Shown here: one piece after another, positions 8,601 to 16,566 of the stretch | Position numbering within the stretch: position 1 is the stretch's first letter | Layout of the letters: every line of letters begins with the position of its first letter | NCBI GenBank assembly: GCA_963597615.1 | Contig: CAVBQS010000052.1 | Span: forward strand, 1 to 64,000 | Direction of reading: 5' to 3' | Length of the DNA: 64,000 nucleotides | From: CAKRJP01 sp963597615 | GTDB taxonomy: Bacteria > Bacillota > Clostridia > Lachnospirales > Lachnospiraceae | The notes under the pieces: model-generated | What the model saw: only the letters and a program-made list of their open reading frames with translations | Database searches by the model: none | Told to the model about the DNA's origin: nothing | Program-made: the position numbers and the translations under genes

Positions 8601-11600
8601 TAGAAGGTGCTGAGTTTGCAATTATCAGTGAGAACAGCAACAGCGTAATTGTAAGCGGAAAAACTTATAAGAAGGGTGAGACTGTAGCAACTCTTAAGAC
8701 AGATGCAAAGGGGAATGCTCAGACAACAAGCAACCTATTGCCATACGGTACTTATACCTTAAAGGAAACAAAAGCACCGACTGGTTATTTAAATGAAGGG
8801 ATCAATATTACCCAGACCTTTACCATCCGTGAGAATGGAGTAATTGTTGACCTTAACAAAGATGCAACAGCAGTTAAAAACCAGGTCATCCGTGGTGGTG
8901 TACAGTTTGGTAAATGGGATAATGAGTCAAATACTCAGAAAGCCCAGGGTGCAGCTACCTTAGAGGGTGCTGAGTTTGAAATCACCAATCAGAGTGCTCA
9001 TGACGTAATTGTAAATGGAAAGACCTATAAGAAGGGTGAAGTGGTAGCAACACTTGTCACAGATGAAAATGGTATTGCAAAATCCGCAAAAGAACTTCTT
9101 CCATATGGTAAGTACAGCTATGAAGAAACCAAAGAACCAAAAGGATATCTTCCAACTGGTTCCGGTCTTACAGGAACATTTGAGATTAAGGAAAACGGAG
9201 TAATCGTTGACCTAAATAAGAAGGAAACTGCAATTAAGAACAATGTAATTCGTGGAGATATTACCTTTACAAAGTCTGATGCAGAGACTTCTGAGAGAAT
9301 GTCTAACATTCCATTTAAGATCACCTCTAACACAACAGGTGAAAGCCATGTTATTTACACAGATGAGAATGGATATTATTCCAGTGAGTCAAAGTATGTA
9401 AAGCATAGCGAAAACACCAATGCAGGAACAGCAAAATGCGGAACCTGGTTTGGTTTAGATATTAATGAAGATCAGGTACCGGTAATCGATTCTGTAGGTG
9501 CTTTCCCATATGATACTTATACTATCCAGGAAGTAGGATGTGAGGCCAATGAAGGAAAGGCCTTGTTCAAGGGAACCTTTACCATTTCTATGCATGGTTT
9601 CACCATCGACTATGGAACTATTACAAACTCAGAAGTGTCTTTACAGACTACAGCAAAGAGCGCTACAACAAACATGCACAAAGCTTTTGCAAGTGAGGAA
9701 GTAACCATTGTTGATACGGTATTCTACACAGGACTTAAGAAGAATCAGACCTATACTATAAAGGGAATCATTATGGATAAGGACACCAATGAGCCACTTC
9801 TTGATGTAGACGGAAATCAGATCACAGCAGAAACTACTTTCAAGGCTCCTACAAAGGATGGAATTACAGAAGTCATATTCAACTTTAATGGAACTGGTAT
9901 GGAAGGAAAAGATGTTGTCATATTTGAAGAATGCTACGACAAAGATGGAAACCTTGTTGTAGATCATAAGAATATCGAGGATGAAGGACAGACCATTTAC
10001 TTTGAAAAGAATCCAGAGATTAAGACATCTGCAAAAGATTCAGAGACAAAGGACCACATTTCTTCCGCAAAAGAGGAAGTAAGTATTATTGATACTGTTT
10101 CTTACAAGAATCTTACCGTTGGAAAGAAATATACCATTAGCGGTACTTTGATGGATAAGGAAACCGGAAAAGTAATGAAGGATTCTGATGGAAATAAGAT
10201 TAACGCAGAGACTACTTTTACTGCTAAGACAGAAGATGGAAGCGTTGAAGTGGTATTTACCTTTGATGCATCCGATTATGTAGGAAAGACAACCGTAGTA
10301 TTTGAAGACCTTTATTACAATGGAAAGCTGTATGTATCACATGCAGATTTAACAGACGAAGGACAGACAATCTACTTCCCAGAGATTAAGACTACAGCGA
10401 AAGATGCTGCAAGTGATTCACAGAATGCACAGGCATCCAAAGAAACTACTATTATTGATACTGTGAAATACACAAACCTTGTTGTAGGAAAGACCTATAC
10501 CGTAAAAGGTGTTCTGATGGACAAAGACACCAAAGAGGCTCTTTTAGACAAAGAAGGAAACAAGATCACTGGCAAGGCTACCTTTACAGCCAAGGAGACT
10601 TCCGGAGAAGTAGAGATTCGCTTTACCTTTGATAGCTTGGCTTTGAAAGGTAAGAGTGTTGTCGTATTTGAAGACGCTTATGAGAATGGTCACAAAGTAG
10701 CTACTCATTCCGATATCATGGATGAAGGACAGACTGTACATTTCCCAGAAATCAAGACTATAGCCACAGATGTTGCAAGTGATTCCCATAATGCACTTCC
10801 ATCAAAGGAAACTACCATTGTTGATACTGTGAAATACACAAATCTTGTAGTAGGAAAGACCTATACCGTAAAAGGTGCTCTGATGGATAAAGACAGCAAG
10901 GAGCCACTTCTTGATGGTCTTTTGAATCAGATTACCGGAGAGACAACCTTTACAGCAGAAAAAGCTTCCGGAGAAGTAGAAGTTACCTTTACCTTTGATA
11001 GTTCCGCATTAAAGGGTAAGACAGTAGTCGTATTTGAAGACTTGTATGAGTCAGATCACAAAGTAGCAACACATTCTGATATTACCGATAAGGATCAGAG
11101 CGTACACTTCCCAGAGATTAAAACCACAGCCAAAGATGCTGCAAGTGATTCTCATAATGCACTTCCATCAAAAGAAACAACCATTATTGATACTGTAAAA
11201 TACACAAACCTTATCGTAGGTAAGACTTATACAGTTAAGGGTGTTTTGATGGACAAAGACACTAATAAGCCACTTCTTAATGCAGAAGGAAACCAGATCA
11301 CTGGAGAGACTACTTTTACTGCACAGGAGACTTCCGGAGAAGTAGAAGTTACCTTTACCTTTGACAGCTCCTTATTAGAAGGAAAAACTGTAGTTGTATT
11401 TGAAGACGCTTATGAGAATGGCCACAAGATAGCTACTCATACAGAGATCACAGACGAGGATCAGAGCGTACACTTTCCAGAGATTAAGACTACAGCCAAA
11501 GATGCTGAAACTCAGGGACCACTTTCACAGGCAAAAGAGAAGGTAAGTATTGTTGATACCGTTTCTTATAAGAACCTGGTAGAAGGAAAAGAGTATACCG

Positions 11601-12739
11601 TACAGGGAACTCTTATGAACAAGGAAACTGGTGAGAAGCTTTTAGATGCAGATGGAAAAGAGATTACAGCAGAGACTACATTTACCGCTGAAAAAGCAAA
11701 TGGAACCGTAGATGTTACCTTTAGCTTTGATGCTTCTACACTGGCAGGAAAGACAACCGTAGTATTTGAAGACCTGTATGATAATGGAAATATTGTAGCA
11801 ACTCATTCTGACATCACTGACGAAGGACAGACCGTATACTTCCCAGAGATTAAGACCACAGCCAAAGACGCTGCAAGTGATTCACAGAATGCACTTCCAT
11901 CAAAGGAAACTACCATTATTGATACGGTTAAATACACAAATCTTGTTGTAGGAAAGACTTATACCGTAAAGGGAACACTGATGGATAAAGATACTAAGGA
12001 GCCACTTCTTGACGGTCTTTTGAATCAGATCACCGGAGAGACAACCTTCACAGCAGAAGAAGCTTCCGGAGAAGTAGAAGTTACCTTTACCTTTGATAGT
12101 TCCGCATTAAAGGGTAAGACAGTAGTCGTATTTGAAGACTTGTATGAGTCAGATCACAAAGTAGCAACACATTCTGATATTACCGATAAGGATCAGAGCG
12201 TACACTTCCCAGAGATTAAGACTACCGCTACCGATAAGGAAGATGGAGACCACACCTTAACATGTGGACAGGTAACTGTTGTAGATACCATCAAATATGA
12301 GAACTTAGTTCCTGGACAAGAGTACAAAGTATTCGGTGTATTAATGAATAAATCTACCGGAAAAAAAGTATTAGTTGATAACAAAGAAGTAACAGCAGAA
12401 ACTACCTTTACACCGGAAAAAGCAAACGGAACAGTAGAAGTTACCTTTAGCTTTGATGCATCTAATCTTGGAGGAAAGAGTTTAGTCGTATTCGAGAAGC
12501 TCTATGATGCAAAGGGTAAGGAAATTGCAAATCATGAGGACATTAATGATGAAGACCAGACAGTAACCGTTAGTGAGAAAGGTAAGATTGTCACTAGCTC
12601 ACCAAGCGGAACAAAGGCCGGAGCTTTCACCGTTAAGACCGGTGATGCAGCAAAGGCAATTCCTTACATAATCATGCTTTCTGTAGCCTTGAGTATTGGA
12701 TTCGCAGTGATAATCAAAAGAAAGATGGACATAAAATGA
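5546..12739 (+). CDS. Giant thioester/SpaA/VaFE-repeat surface adhesin, 5' end replaced
   Basis: A cell-wall adhesin of about 2,400 residues. Reading order: a beta domain; a thioester (TQXA) domain with the Cys pair at 6242-6247 and the partner Gln in RQNVIW (6416-6418), which in this family form a Cys-Gln thioester that couples to host surfaces; two SpaA-like domains; five 120-residue SpaA repeats starting IRGGV; one more SpaA-like domain; eight T-Q ester (VaFE) repeats with IDTV and VVFE motifs; a TVKTGD sequence, one membrane helix and a basic tail. VKTGD replaces a canonical LPxTG. The native start is gone: coding from about 5625 is adhesin, while upstream is terminase read out of frame (frame open from 5486). 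ATG 5546 would give an accidental signal-like leader. Confidence 0.8.
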   Translation: MKQRKERRLHYVTLHLAVLIVCQSAGISGVKVQGEEPGIKDKTVTVRVESVEHIMVKLNDLEDQEIKVSPGLEVKINVKAEDGYQIDKVQAEDSEGYKVEVTRDDSSYYVTADTDLTIKVTVSDLQVVKPGSEDLDGETSDVDADPVESGTGREAPYDAEEFNKLIESICDFGNVSDIAPMANVGEGITTLPSIHDYGISTQFVRYYPDGSYVVERQYNEGRFTTTDGEEVFCCYPDFYNTMYKAGEYASYDATRRFDEETIKTIGMMLYYFDNEVACSGLNEQQRYLIRQNVIWSVAGPYWGLNPGCTIESGNGVYDADGHLISSMVTTALINGAQFAADPDIRAEFNCWGIVFEDANTFVGNGTTQLLSQFFYERKETPKEGKVTLQKVSSNPYLTDGNPNYSLAGAVYEVKNSNGELVGTLTTDEEGNTEALKVNEGTYYVKETLPSPGYGWDYTEYTVEVTSDEIATVTSEEPPLTDPLGISLTKIAQDSNGASGVKGLEGAQFEVKYYAVNPDVYNSAADLYGIDATRTWVLETKFDEETGKYKAKLEDDWKISGDDFYYNNNEAKCLPIGVITVEEVAAPEGYTTESAVFSSDYMTGSVEGKYFSKVLGNGEEARLDGGNEYTVSDKSIRGGVKVAKWDKELNAQNPQGDGTLEGTTIDIINKNDYDVVVNGQFYGKDQTVMILTSDANGNAQTANDALPYGLYEVKETGAPNGYLNEGSSISQEVFIAEDGVIVDLNNDTNAIKNNVIRGGVKVAKWDNGFNTQAAQGGASLEGAEFAIISQNNNNVIVNGKTYKKGETVVTLKTDANGNAQTSNTLLPYGTYILKETKAPNGYLSQGTNLAQTFTIRENGVIVDLNKDTTAVKNDVIRGGVQLGKWDNELNAQNPQGDAALEGTEFAIVNENAHDVIVNGKTYKKGEVVATLVTDKNGIAKSAKDFLPYGKYSCKETKTPTGYLATGSGLTGTFSITENEKIVDLNKKDTAIKNNVIRGGVKLAKWDKEFNSQNPQGNATLEGAEFAIISENSNSVIVSGKTYKKGETVATLKTDAKGNAQTTSNLLPYGTYTLKETKAPTGYLNEGINITQTFTIRENGVIVDLNKDATAVKNQVIRGGVQFGKWDNESNTQKAQGAATLEGAEFEITNQSAHDVIVNGKTYKKGEVVATLVTDENGIAKSAKELLPYGKYSYEETKEPKGYLPTGSGLTGTFEIKENGVIVDLNKKETAIKNNVIRGDITFTKSDAETSERMSNIPFKITSNTTGESHVIYTDENGYYSSESKYVKHSENTNAGTAKCGTWFGLDINEDQVPVIDSVGAFPYDTYTIQEVGCEANEGKALFKGTFTISMHGFTIDYGTITNSEVSLQTTAKSATTNMHKAFASEEVTIVDTVFYTGLKKNQTYTIKGIIMDKDTNEPLLDVDGNQITAETTFKAPTKDGITEVIFNFNGTGMEGKDVVIFEECYDKDGNLVVDHKNIEDEGQTIYFEKNPEIKTSAKDSETKDHISSAKEEVSIIDTVSYKNLTVGKKYTISGTLMDKETGKVMKDSDGNKINAETTFTAKTEDGSVEVVFTFDASDYVGKTTVVFEDLYYNGKLYVSHADLTDEGQTIYFPEIKTTAKDAASDSQNAQASKETTIIDTVKYTNLVVGKTYTVKGVLMDKDTKEALLDKEGNKITGKATFTAKETSGEVEIRFTFDSLALKGKSVVVFEDAYENGHKVATHSDIMDEGQTVHFPEIKTIATDVASDSHNALPSKETTIVDTVKYTNLVVGKTYTVKGALMDKDSKEPLLDGLLNQITGETTFTAEKASGEVEVTFTFDSSALKGKTVVVFEDLYESDHKVATHSDITDKDQSVHFPEIKTTAKDAASDSHNALPSKETTIIDTVKYTNLIVGKTYTVKGVLMDKDTNKPLLNAEGNQITGETTFTAQETSGEVEVTFTFDSSLLEGKTVVVFEDAYENGHKIATHTEITDEDQSVHFPEIKTTAKDAETQGPLSQAKEKVSIVDTVSYKNLVEGKEYTVQGTLMNKETGEKLLDADGKEITAETTFTAEKANGTVDVTFSFDASTLAGKTTVVFEDLYDNGNIVATHSDITDEGQTVYFPEIKTTAKDAASDSQNALPSKETTIIDTVKYTNLVVGKTYTVKGTLMDKDTKEPLLDGLLNQITGETTFTAEEASGEVEVTFTFDSSALKGKTVVVFEDLYESDHKVATHSDITDKDQSVHFPEIKTTATDKEDGDHTLTCGQVTVVDTIKYENLVPGQEYKVFGVLMNKSTGKKVLVDNKEVTAETTFTPEKANGTVEVTFSFDASNLGGKSLVVFEKLYDAKGKEIANHEDINDEDQTVTVSEKGKIVTSSPSGTKAGAFTVKTGDAAKAIPYIIMLSVALSIGFAVIIKRKMDIK
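5600..5640. other. Phage/host junction
   Basis: Terminase coding similarity stops after codons for DSLS (about 5604-5615), and the sequence becomes the adhesin frame (SGVKVQGEEPG) by about 5630. No direct repeat, tRNA or integrase gene marks an att site. It is a deletion end point or an assembly join. Confidence 0.55.
7448..9250 (+). repeat. Five exact 360-bp SpaA-domain repeats
   Basis: The codons for IRGG begin each unit at about 7448, 7808, 8168, 8528 and 8888, and the next domain starts at about 9248, so each unit is exactly 360 bp with no net indel. Units alternate between two flavours (KVAKWD with NGKTY.. and QLGKWD with AHDVIV..), suggesting duplication as pairs. Confidence 0.85.
9640..12560 (+). 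repeat. Eight tandem T-Q ester (VaFE) repeats
   Basis: Each unit opens with a variant of EIKTTAKDA, continues with IIDTVKY and ends with VVFE and DEGQTI. Units start near 9640, 10012, 10380, 10750, 11114, 11478, 11848 and 12208, about 366 bp apart. A 159-bp block is identical between 10963-11121 and 12061-12219, three units apart. Confidence 0.82.
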
Positions 12740-12780
12740 TGAATTTCATTTACATTGAAAATTAAATATGGTAAGATTAC

Positions 12781-12804
12781 AAAGGTGTCTCGAGGGAGGC
12801 ACCT
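12781..12804 (+). terminator. Hairpin after the adhesin gene
   Basis: AAGGTGTCTC (12781-12790) pairs with GAGGCACCTT (12795-12804) with one G-T pair and a GAGG loop. The tail is TATATT rather than a T run, so termination strength is uncertain. A TTGACA follows directly and could be a -35 element, though no spacing fits the tRNA. Confidence 0.5.
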
Positions 12805-12814
12805 TATATTGACA

Positions 12815-12887
12815 TGCACCCGTAGCTCAGGGGATAGAGCACCGCCCTCCGGAGGCGGGAGCGGCGGTTCGAATCCGCCCGGGTGTG
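12815..12887 (+). tRNA. tRNA-Arg (anticodon CCG)
   Basis: A complete 73-base cloverleaf. Acceptor GCACCCG pairs with CGGGTGT (first pair G-U), the D arm contains TAGCTCAGGGGATAGAGCA, the anticodon stem CCGCC/GGCGG encloses the loop CTCCGGA with anticodon CCG, and the T arm is GGCGG-TTCGAAT-CCGCC. The discriminator is G, and CCA is not encoded. A T-rich tract follows as a terminator. It decodes CGG, a rare Arg codon in low-GC Firmicutes. It lies 91 bases upstream of argS. Confidence 0.95.
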
Positions 12888-12978
12888 TATTTTTTTTGTT
12901 TAATTTCAGCTTCGTTTTTGTTTCAGAGATGAAGCCTTTAATGGATATTGCGTTAAGAAATAGGCAGGAGAATGAATC

Positions 12979-14745
12979 ATGAAGAAGATAATAGATTTAA
13001 TTGCAGAGGAACTTTCCGCAGCATTTGACCAGGCAGGCTACGATAGAAGCTATGGTAAGGTTACCTTATCCAACAGACCGGACCTGTGCGAATACCAGTG
13101 CAACGGTGCTATGGCAGGAGCTAAAGCTTATCACAAGGCTCCCATTATGATTGCTGAAGACGTGGTAGGTTTTTTAAAAGACAGTAAGCTTATCAAGAAT
13201 GTAGAGGCAGTAAAGCCTGGATTTATTAATATTAAGTTAGAAGAATCAGCAGTTTCTGTATATTTAAATGAGATGGCAGCAGACGGGGACCTTGGACTTG
13301 ATAAATTAAGTAGTCCTAGAAAGATTGTCATTGACTATGGCGGACCCAATGTAGCGAAACCTCTCCATGTTGGGCACCTTCGTTCAGCTGTTATAGGGGA
13401 AAGTTTGAAGCGAATCAATCGAAAAGTTGGCAATGATGTATTAGGAGATGTACATCTTGGAGATTGGGGTTATCAGATGGGTCTGATCATTACAGAATTA
13501 AGGAAGCGCAAACCAGAACTTCCTTACTTTGATGATTCTTTTGAAGGCGAGTATCCAAAGGAGGCTCCATTTACCATCAGTGAGTTGGAAGAGATTTATC
13601 CTACAGCTAGTGGAAAGGCAAAAGAAGACGATTCTTACCGAGAAGAAGCATTGCATGCTACCTATTTATTGCAGAATGGACACAGAGGATACACTGCTAT
13701 TTGGAAGCACATTATGAATGTTTCTGTAGCAGATCTTAAGAAAAATTATGAGAATTTAAATGTTACTTTCGACCTTTGGAAGGGAGAGTCTGATGCCCAG
13801 GCTTATATTCCAGACATGATCGAAGATTTAAAGGCCAAAGGATTTGCTCATATTGATGAAGGCGCTTTGGTAATCGATGTGAAGGAAGAGACAGATACTA
13901 AGGAGATTCCACCATGTATGATTCAAAAATCAGATGGAGCTTCTCTTTATGGAACAACAGATCTTGCGACCTTAATCCAAAGACAGCAGGATTATCAGCC
14001 TGATGAAGTAATTTATGTAGTAGATAAGCGTCAGGAACTTCATTTTGTTCAGGTATTCCGGGCTGCTAAAAAAACCGGAATTATTCCGGAGACTACTTCT
14101 CTTAGATTTCAGGGCTTTGGAACAATGAATGGAAAAGACGGCAAGCCCTTCAAAACCAGAGAAGGTGGGGTTATGCGTCTTGAAAATCTGATTGCCGAGA
14201 TTGAAGATGAGATGTATAAAAAAATTACAGATAACCGCACGGTTGAGGAAGAGGAAGCAAGACAGACTGCAAAGATTGTTGGTATTGCTGCAATTAAATA
14301 TGGGGATCTTTCTAATCAGGCTTCCAAGGACTATGTCTTCGATGTAGATCGCTTTACTTCCTTTGAGGGAAATACAGGTCCGTACATTTTATATACCATC
14401 GTTCGTATCAAGTCTATTTTGAATAAATACATGGCTGAAGGAAACGAACTGAAAGATCTAACAATTCTTCCGGCAGCAGGAGACAGTGAGAAGGCTTTGA
14501 TGTTAGAAGTTTCCAAGTATAATGAAGTGATGCAAGTTGCATATGTGGAATTAGCCCCTCATAAGATTTGCGCATATATTTATGATCTATCCAATGCATT
14601 TAACCGCTTCTATCATGAGACAAAAATTTTGTCAGAGGAAGATCAGGCAAGAAAAGAAAGCTATATCGCACTGCTTAAGGTGACGAAGGAAGTGTTAGAG
14701 TCCTGCATTGATGTGCTTGGATTTGAAGCTCCTGAAAAGATGTAG
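12979..14745 (+). CDS. argS: Arginyl-tRNA synthetase
   Basis: A class I synthetase that charges tRNA-Arg with arginine. At 588 residues it has the usual family length. The HIGH motif appears as HVGH inside GGPNVAKPLHVGHLRS (about residues 119-134), preceded by the N-terminal Add-1 domain; the C-terminal DALR anticodon-binding helical domain ends in RFYHETKIL-type sequence. As in many ArgS proteins a canonical KMSKS loop is not obvious; FGTMNGKDGKPFKTREGG occupies its place. It starts at ATG 12979, preceded by AGGCAGGAG, and is directly downstream of tRNA-Arg(CCG). A terminator follows. Confidence 0.95.
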   Translation: MKKIIDLIAEELSAAFDQAGYDRSYGKVTLSNRPDLCEYQCNGAMAGAKAYHKAPIMIAEDVVGFLKDSKLIKNVEAVKPGFINIKLEESAVSVYLNEMAADGDLGLDKLSSPRKIVIDYGGPNVAKPLHVGHLRSAVIGESLKRINRKVGNDVLGDVHLGDWGYQMGLIITELRKRKPELPYFDDSFEGEYPKEAPFTISELEEIYPTASGKAKEDDSYREEALHATYLLQNGHRGYTAIWKHIMNVSVADLKKNYENLNVTFDLWKGESDAQAYIPDMIEDLKAKGFAHIDEGALVIDVKEETDTKEIPPCMIQKSDGASLYGTTDLATLIQRQQDYQPDEVIYVVDKRQELHFVQVFRAAKKTGIIPETTSLRFQGFGTMNGKDGKPFKTREGGVMRLENLIAEIEDEMYKKITDNRTVEEEEARQTAKIVGIAAIKYGDLSNQASKDYVFDVDRFTSFEGNTGPYILYTIVRIKSILNKYMAEGNELKDLTILPAAGDSEKALMLEVSKYNEVMQVAYVELAPHKICAYIYDLSNAFNRFYHETKILSEEDQARKESYIALLKVTKEVLESCIDVLGFEAPEKM

Positions 14746-14753
14746 ATTTTTTA

Positions 14754-14779
14754 AAGCTCGGCGACTGCCGGGCTTTTTT
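14754..14779 (+). terminator. argS terminator
   Basis: AAGCTCGGC and GCCGGGCTT form a 9-bp stem with a GACT loop, followed by a T tract. Confidence 0.85.
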
Positions 14780-14818
14780 AGAATAAACAAGCATTTATGT
14801 ATGAAAAAGGAGGATGTC

Positions 14819-15961
14819 ATGACAAATAAATTATTTTATAAAGATGGATATAGGAAGGAATTTACTGCAAGGGTAATTTCCTGCGAGGAAACGAAGAAGG
14901 GCTTTGCAATTGTTTTGGACCAAACAGCCTTCTTCCCAGAAGGTGGAGGTCAATATGGGGATTTGGGGTATTTAGATTCTGTGAAGGTCATTGATACCCG
15001 GGAAAAAGGGGGCCTAGTTTATCACTATACCAAAGAAGCTTTAGAGGTTGGAATGCAAGTAAAAGGGCATCTTGATTGGCAGGTGCGCTTTGACCGCATG
15101 CAACAACATTCTGGGGAACATATTATTTCAGGAATCGTTCATAAACGATACGGATATGACAATGTAGGGTTCCATCTAGCAGATGAGTATTGTACCATAG
15201 ACTTTAATGGGCCAATTACGATGGAAGCTTTAAAGGAAATTGAGGAAGAAGCGAATAAAGTTGTATTTGAAAATCTTCCTATTCATATTTTATATCCTTC
15301 TAAGGAAGAATTGAAGGATTTGGAATATAGAAGCAAAATCGAAATAGAAGGACAGGTTCGAATTGTGGAGATTCCTGGAGTGGACATCTGTGCATGTTGT
15401 GCTCCTCATACGGCAACCACTGGTGAGATTGGCCTGATTAAATTGGTCCGCATGGATAATTACAAAGGGGGAGAGCGTATTTACATGCTTAGTGGCATGA
15501 GAGCTTTAAAAAATTATCAAATCAAGGAAGAAAGTGTTAGGGCTATTTCTTCCACCCTTTGTGCAAAAGAAGAGGAGGTAGCGTTGGCTGTAGAGAAGTT
15601 AAAGGAAGATCAAACTTCTCTGAAAAATGAGATTGCCTCTTTGAAACAAAAACTTTTGTCTTACCGAGCTGCAGAAATTTCTATAGAAGATCCAGTAACT
15701 TTAATTTTCGATTCAGAACTTAGCGGAAATGAACCAAGAGAATTTATGAATCTTTTGTTGGAAAAAGGTGCCAAAGTTTGTGGAATATTTGCAGGAGATG
15801 ATGAGAAGGGATACCGCTATGTCGTCGGAAGCCGTAAGGAGGATGTTCGTCCTTATGGAGAAAGATTAAAATCATTAGGAGGCAGAGGCGGTGGAAAATC
15901 AGAGATGATCCAGGGGTCTATTCAAGCTGGGGCTAAGACCCTTAAAAGCCTCTTCCTGTAA
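14819..15961 (+). CDS. AlaX-type alanyl-tRNA editing protein (long form)
   Basis: A free-standing editing enzyme that hydrolyses mischarged Ser- or Gly-tRNA-Ala. The 380-residue protein matches the long AlaX class: an AlaRS-like beta-barrel N-terminus (FFPEGGGQYGD), the zinc-binding HxxxH (HSGEH, about residue 99) and CxxxH (CCAPH, about residue 198) of the editing site, a coiled coil (about 250-285), and a C-terminal DHHA1-type domain rich in Gly (GGRGGGK). I chose ATG 14819 because AAAGGAGGA lies ahead of it; the longer frame from 14708 would run through the argS terminator. It sits just behind argS, a clustering of translation-quality genes. Confidence 0.88.
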   Translation: MTNKLFYKDGYRKEFTARVISCEETKKGFAIVLDQTAFFPEGGGQYGDLGYLDSVKVIDTREKGGLVYHYTKEALEVGMQVKGHLDWQVRFDRMQQHSGEHIISGIVHKRYGYDNVGFHLADEYCTIDFNGPITMEALKEIEEEANKVVFENLPIHILYPSKEELKDLEYRSKIEIEGQVRIVEIPGVDICACCAPHTATTGEIGLIKLVRMDNYKGGERIYMLSGMRALKNYQIKEESVRAISSTLCAKEEEVALAVEKLKEDQTSLKNEIASLKQKLLSYRAAEISIEDPVTLIFDSELSGNEPREFMNLLLEKGAKVCGIFAGDDEKGYRYVVGSRKEDVRPYGERLKSLGGRGGGKSEMIQGSIQAGAKTLKSLFL

Positions 15962-16039
15962 CAAAAGTCTGTAGGAAAGTCTATAATGAAAGATAATAGG
16001 ATCATAGGAAAATTCATCAAGCAATATGACATAGGCCTG

Positions 16040-16080
16040 TGTTATAATGTTGTTTGATAAAGGGCAAATAAGCTTTGCCC
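16040..16080 (+). promoter_or_regulatory. Extended -10 promoter and leader hairpin for the ACT-domain gene
   Basis: TGT followed by TATAAT (16043-16048) is an extended -10. Transcription would enter a 7-bp hairpin, GGGCAAA (16062-16068) with TTTGCCC (16074-16080). There is no long T tract, so this may be a leader structure rather than an attenuator. Confidence 0.5.
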
Positions 16081-16111
16081 TCATATTTAAATAAGAATTC
16101 GGGAGGATTTT

Positions 16112-16555
16112 ATGGGATATAGTAATACAATTCAGCAACTGACCGTATATATGGATGACAGGTCCAAGGGATTGGATCATGTGCTGCATATACTGGGAGA
16201 AAAAAATGTAAACATTGTAGCCCTTAATTTGGCAGATACCTCAGATTATGGACTTTTAAGATTAATCGTTTCGGATCCTCATAAGGGAAGAAAGCTTCTT
16301 CAGGAGGCTGGCTATCAGGCAAGGCTTATTAATGTGATTGCATTTCGTGTTTCCCACGCAGCAGGCTCCCTTAGCATGGCGATGCATCAGTTAGTAGACG
16401 GAGAGATTGATATTCAGTACATGTATGTATTTGCCAATGGAGACACTGCCTCAGCTATTTTAAAAAGTGATGATGTGGCAAGAGCCATTGATATTTTAAG
16501 AGGCTGTGGATATGAAGTGTATAGTGCAGATGAGGCCTATACAGCCAACGCTTAG
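16112..16555 (+). CDS. Tandem ACT-domain protein
   Basis: A 147-residue protein made of two ACT domains: residues 1-68 (LTVYMDDRSKGLDHVLHILG then VNIVALNLAD) and 70-143 (with IQYMYVFAN and ILRGCGYEVYS). ACT domains bind small ligands, usually amino acids, and stand-alone pairs of this size are common in Lachnospiraceae as presumed amino-acid sensors. No catalytic domain is present. It has its own promoter and a GGGAGG ribosome site, and precedes an AEC transporter by 11 bases, so it may sense a substrate of that carrier. Confidence 0.8.
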   Translation: MGYSNTIQQLTVYMDDRSKGLDHVLHILGEKNVNIVALNLADTSDYGLLRLIVSDPHKGRKLLQEAGYQARLINVIAFRVSHAAGSLSMAMHQLVDGEIDIQYMYVFANGDTASAILKSDDVARAIDILRGCGYEVYSADEAYTANA

Positions 16556-16566
16556 GTGGTTAATGC

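Noticed and set aside
7448..12560. CRISPR array, suggested by the regular repeats
   Set aside because: The repeats are 360-366 bp, in frame, and encode immunoglobulin-like domains.
12755..12982. A 75-residue frame over tRNA-Arg
   Set aside because: It reads straight through a complete tRNA gene.
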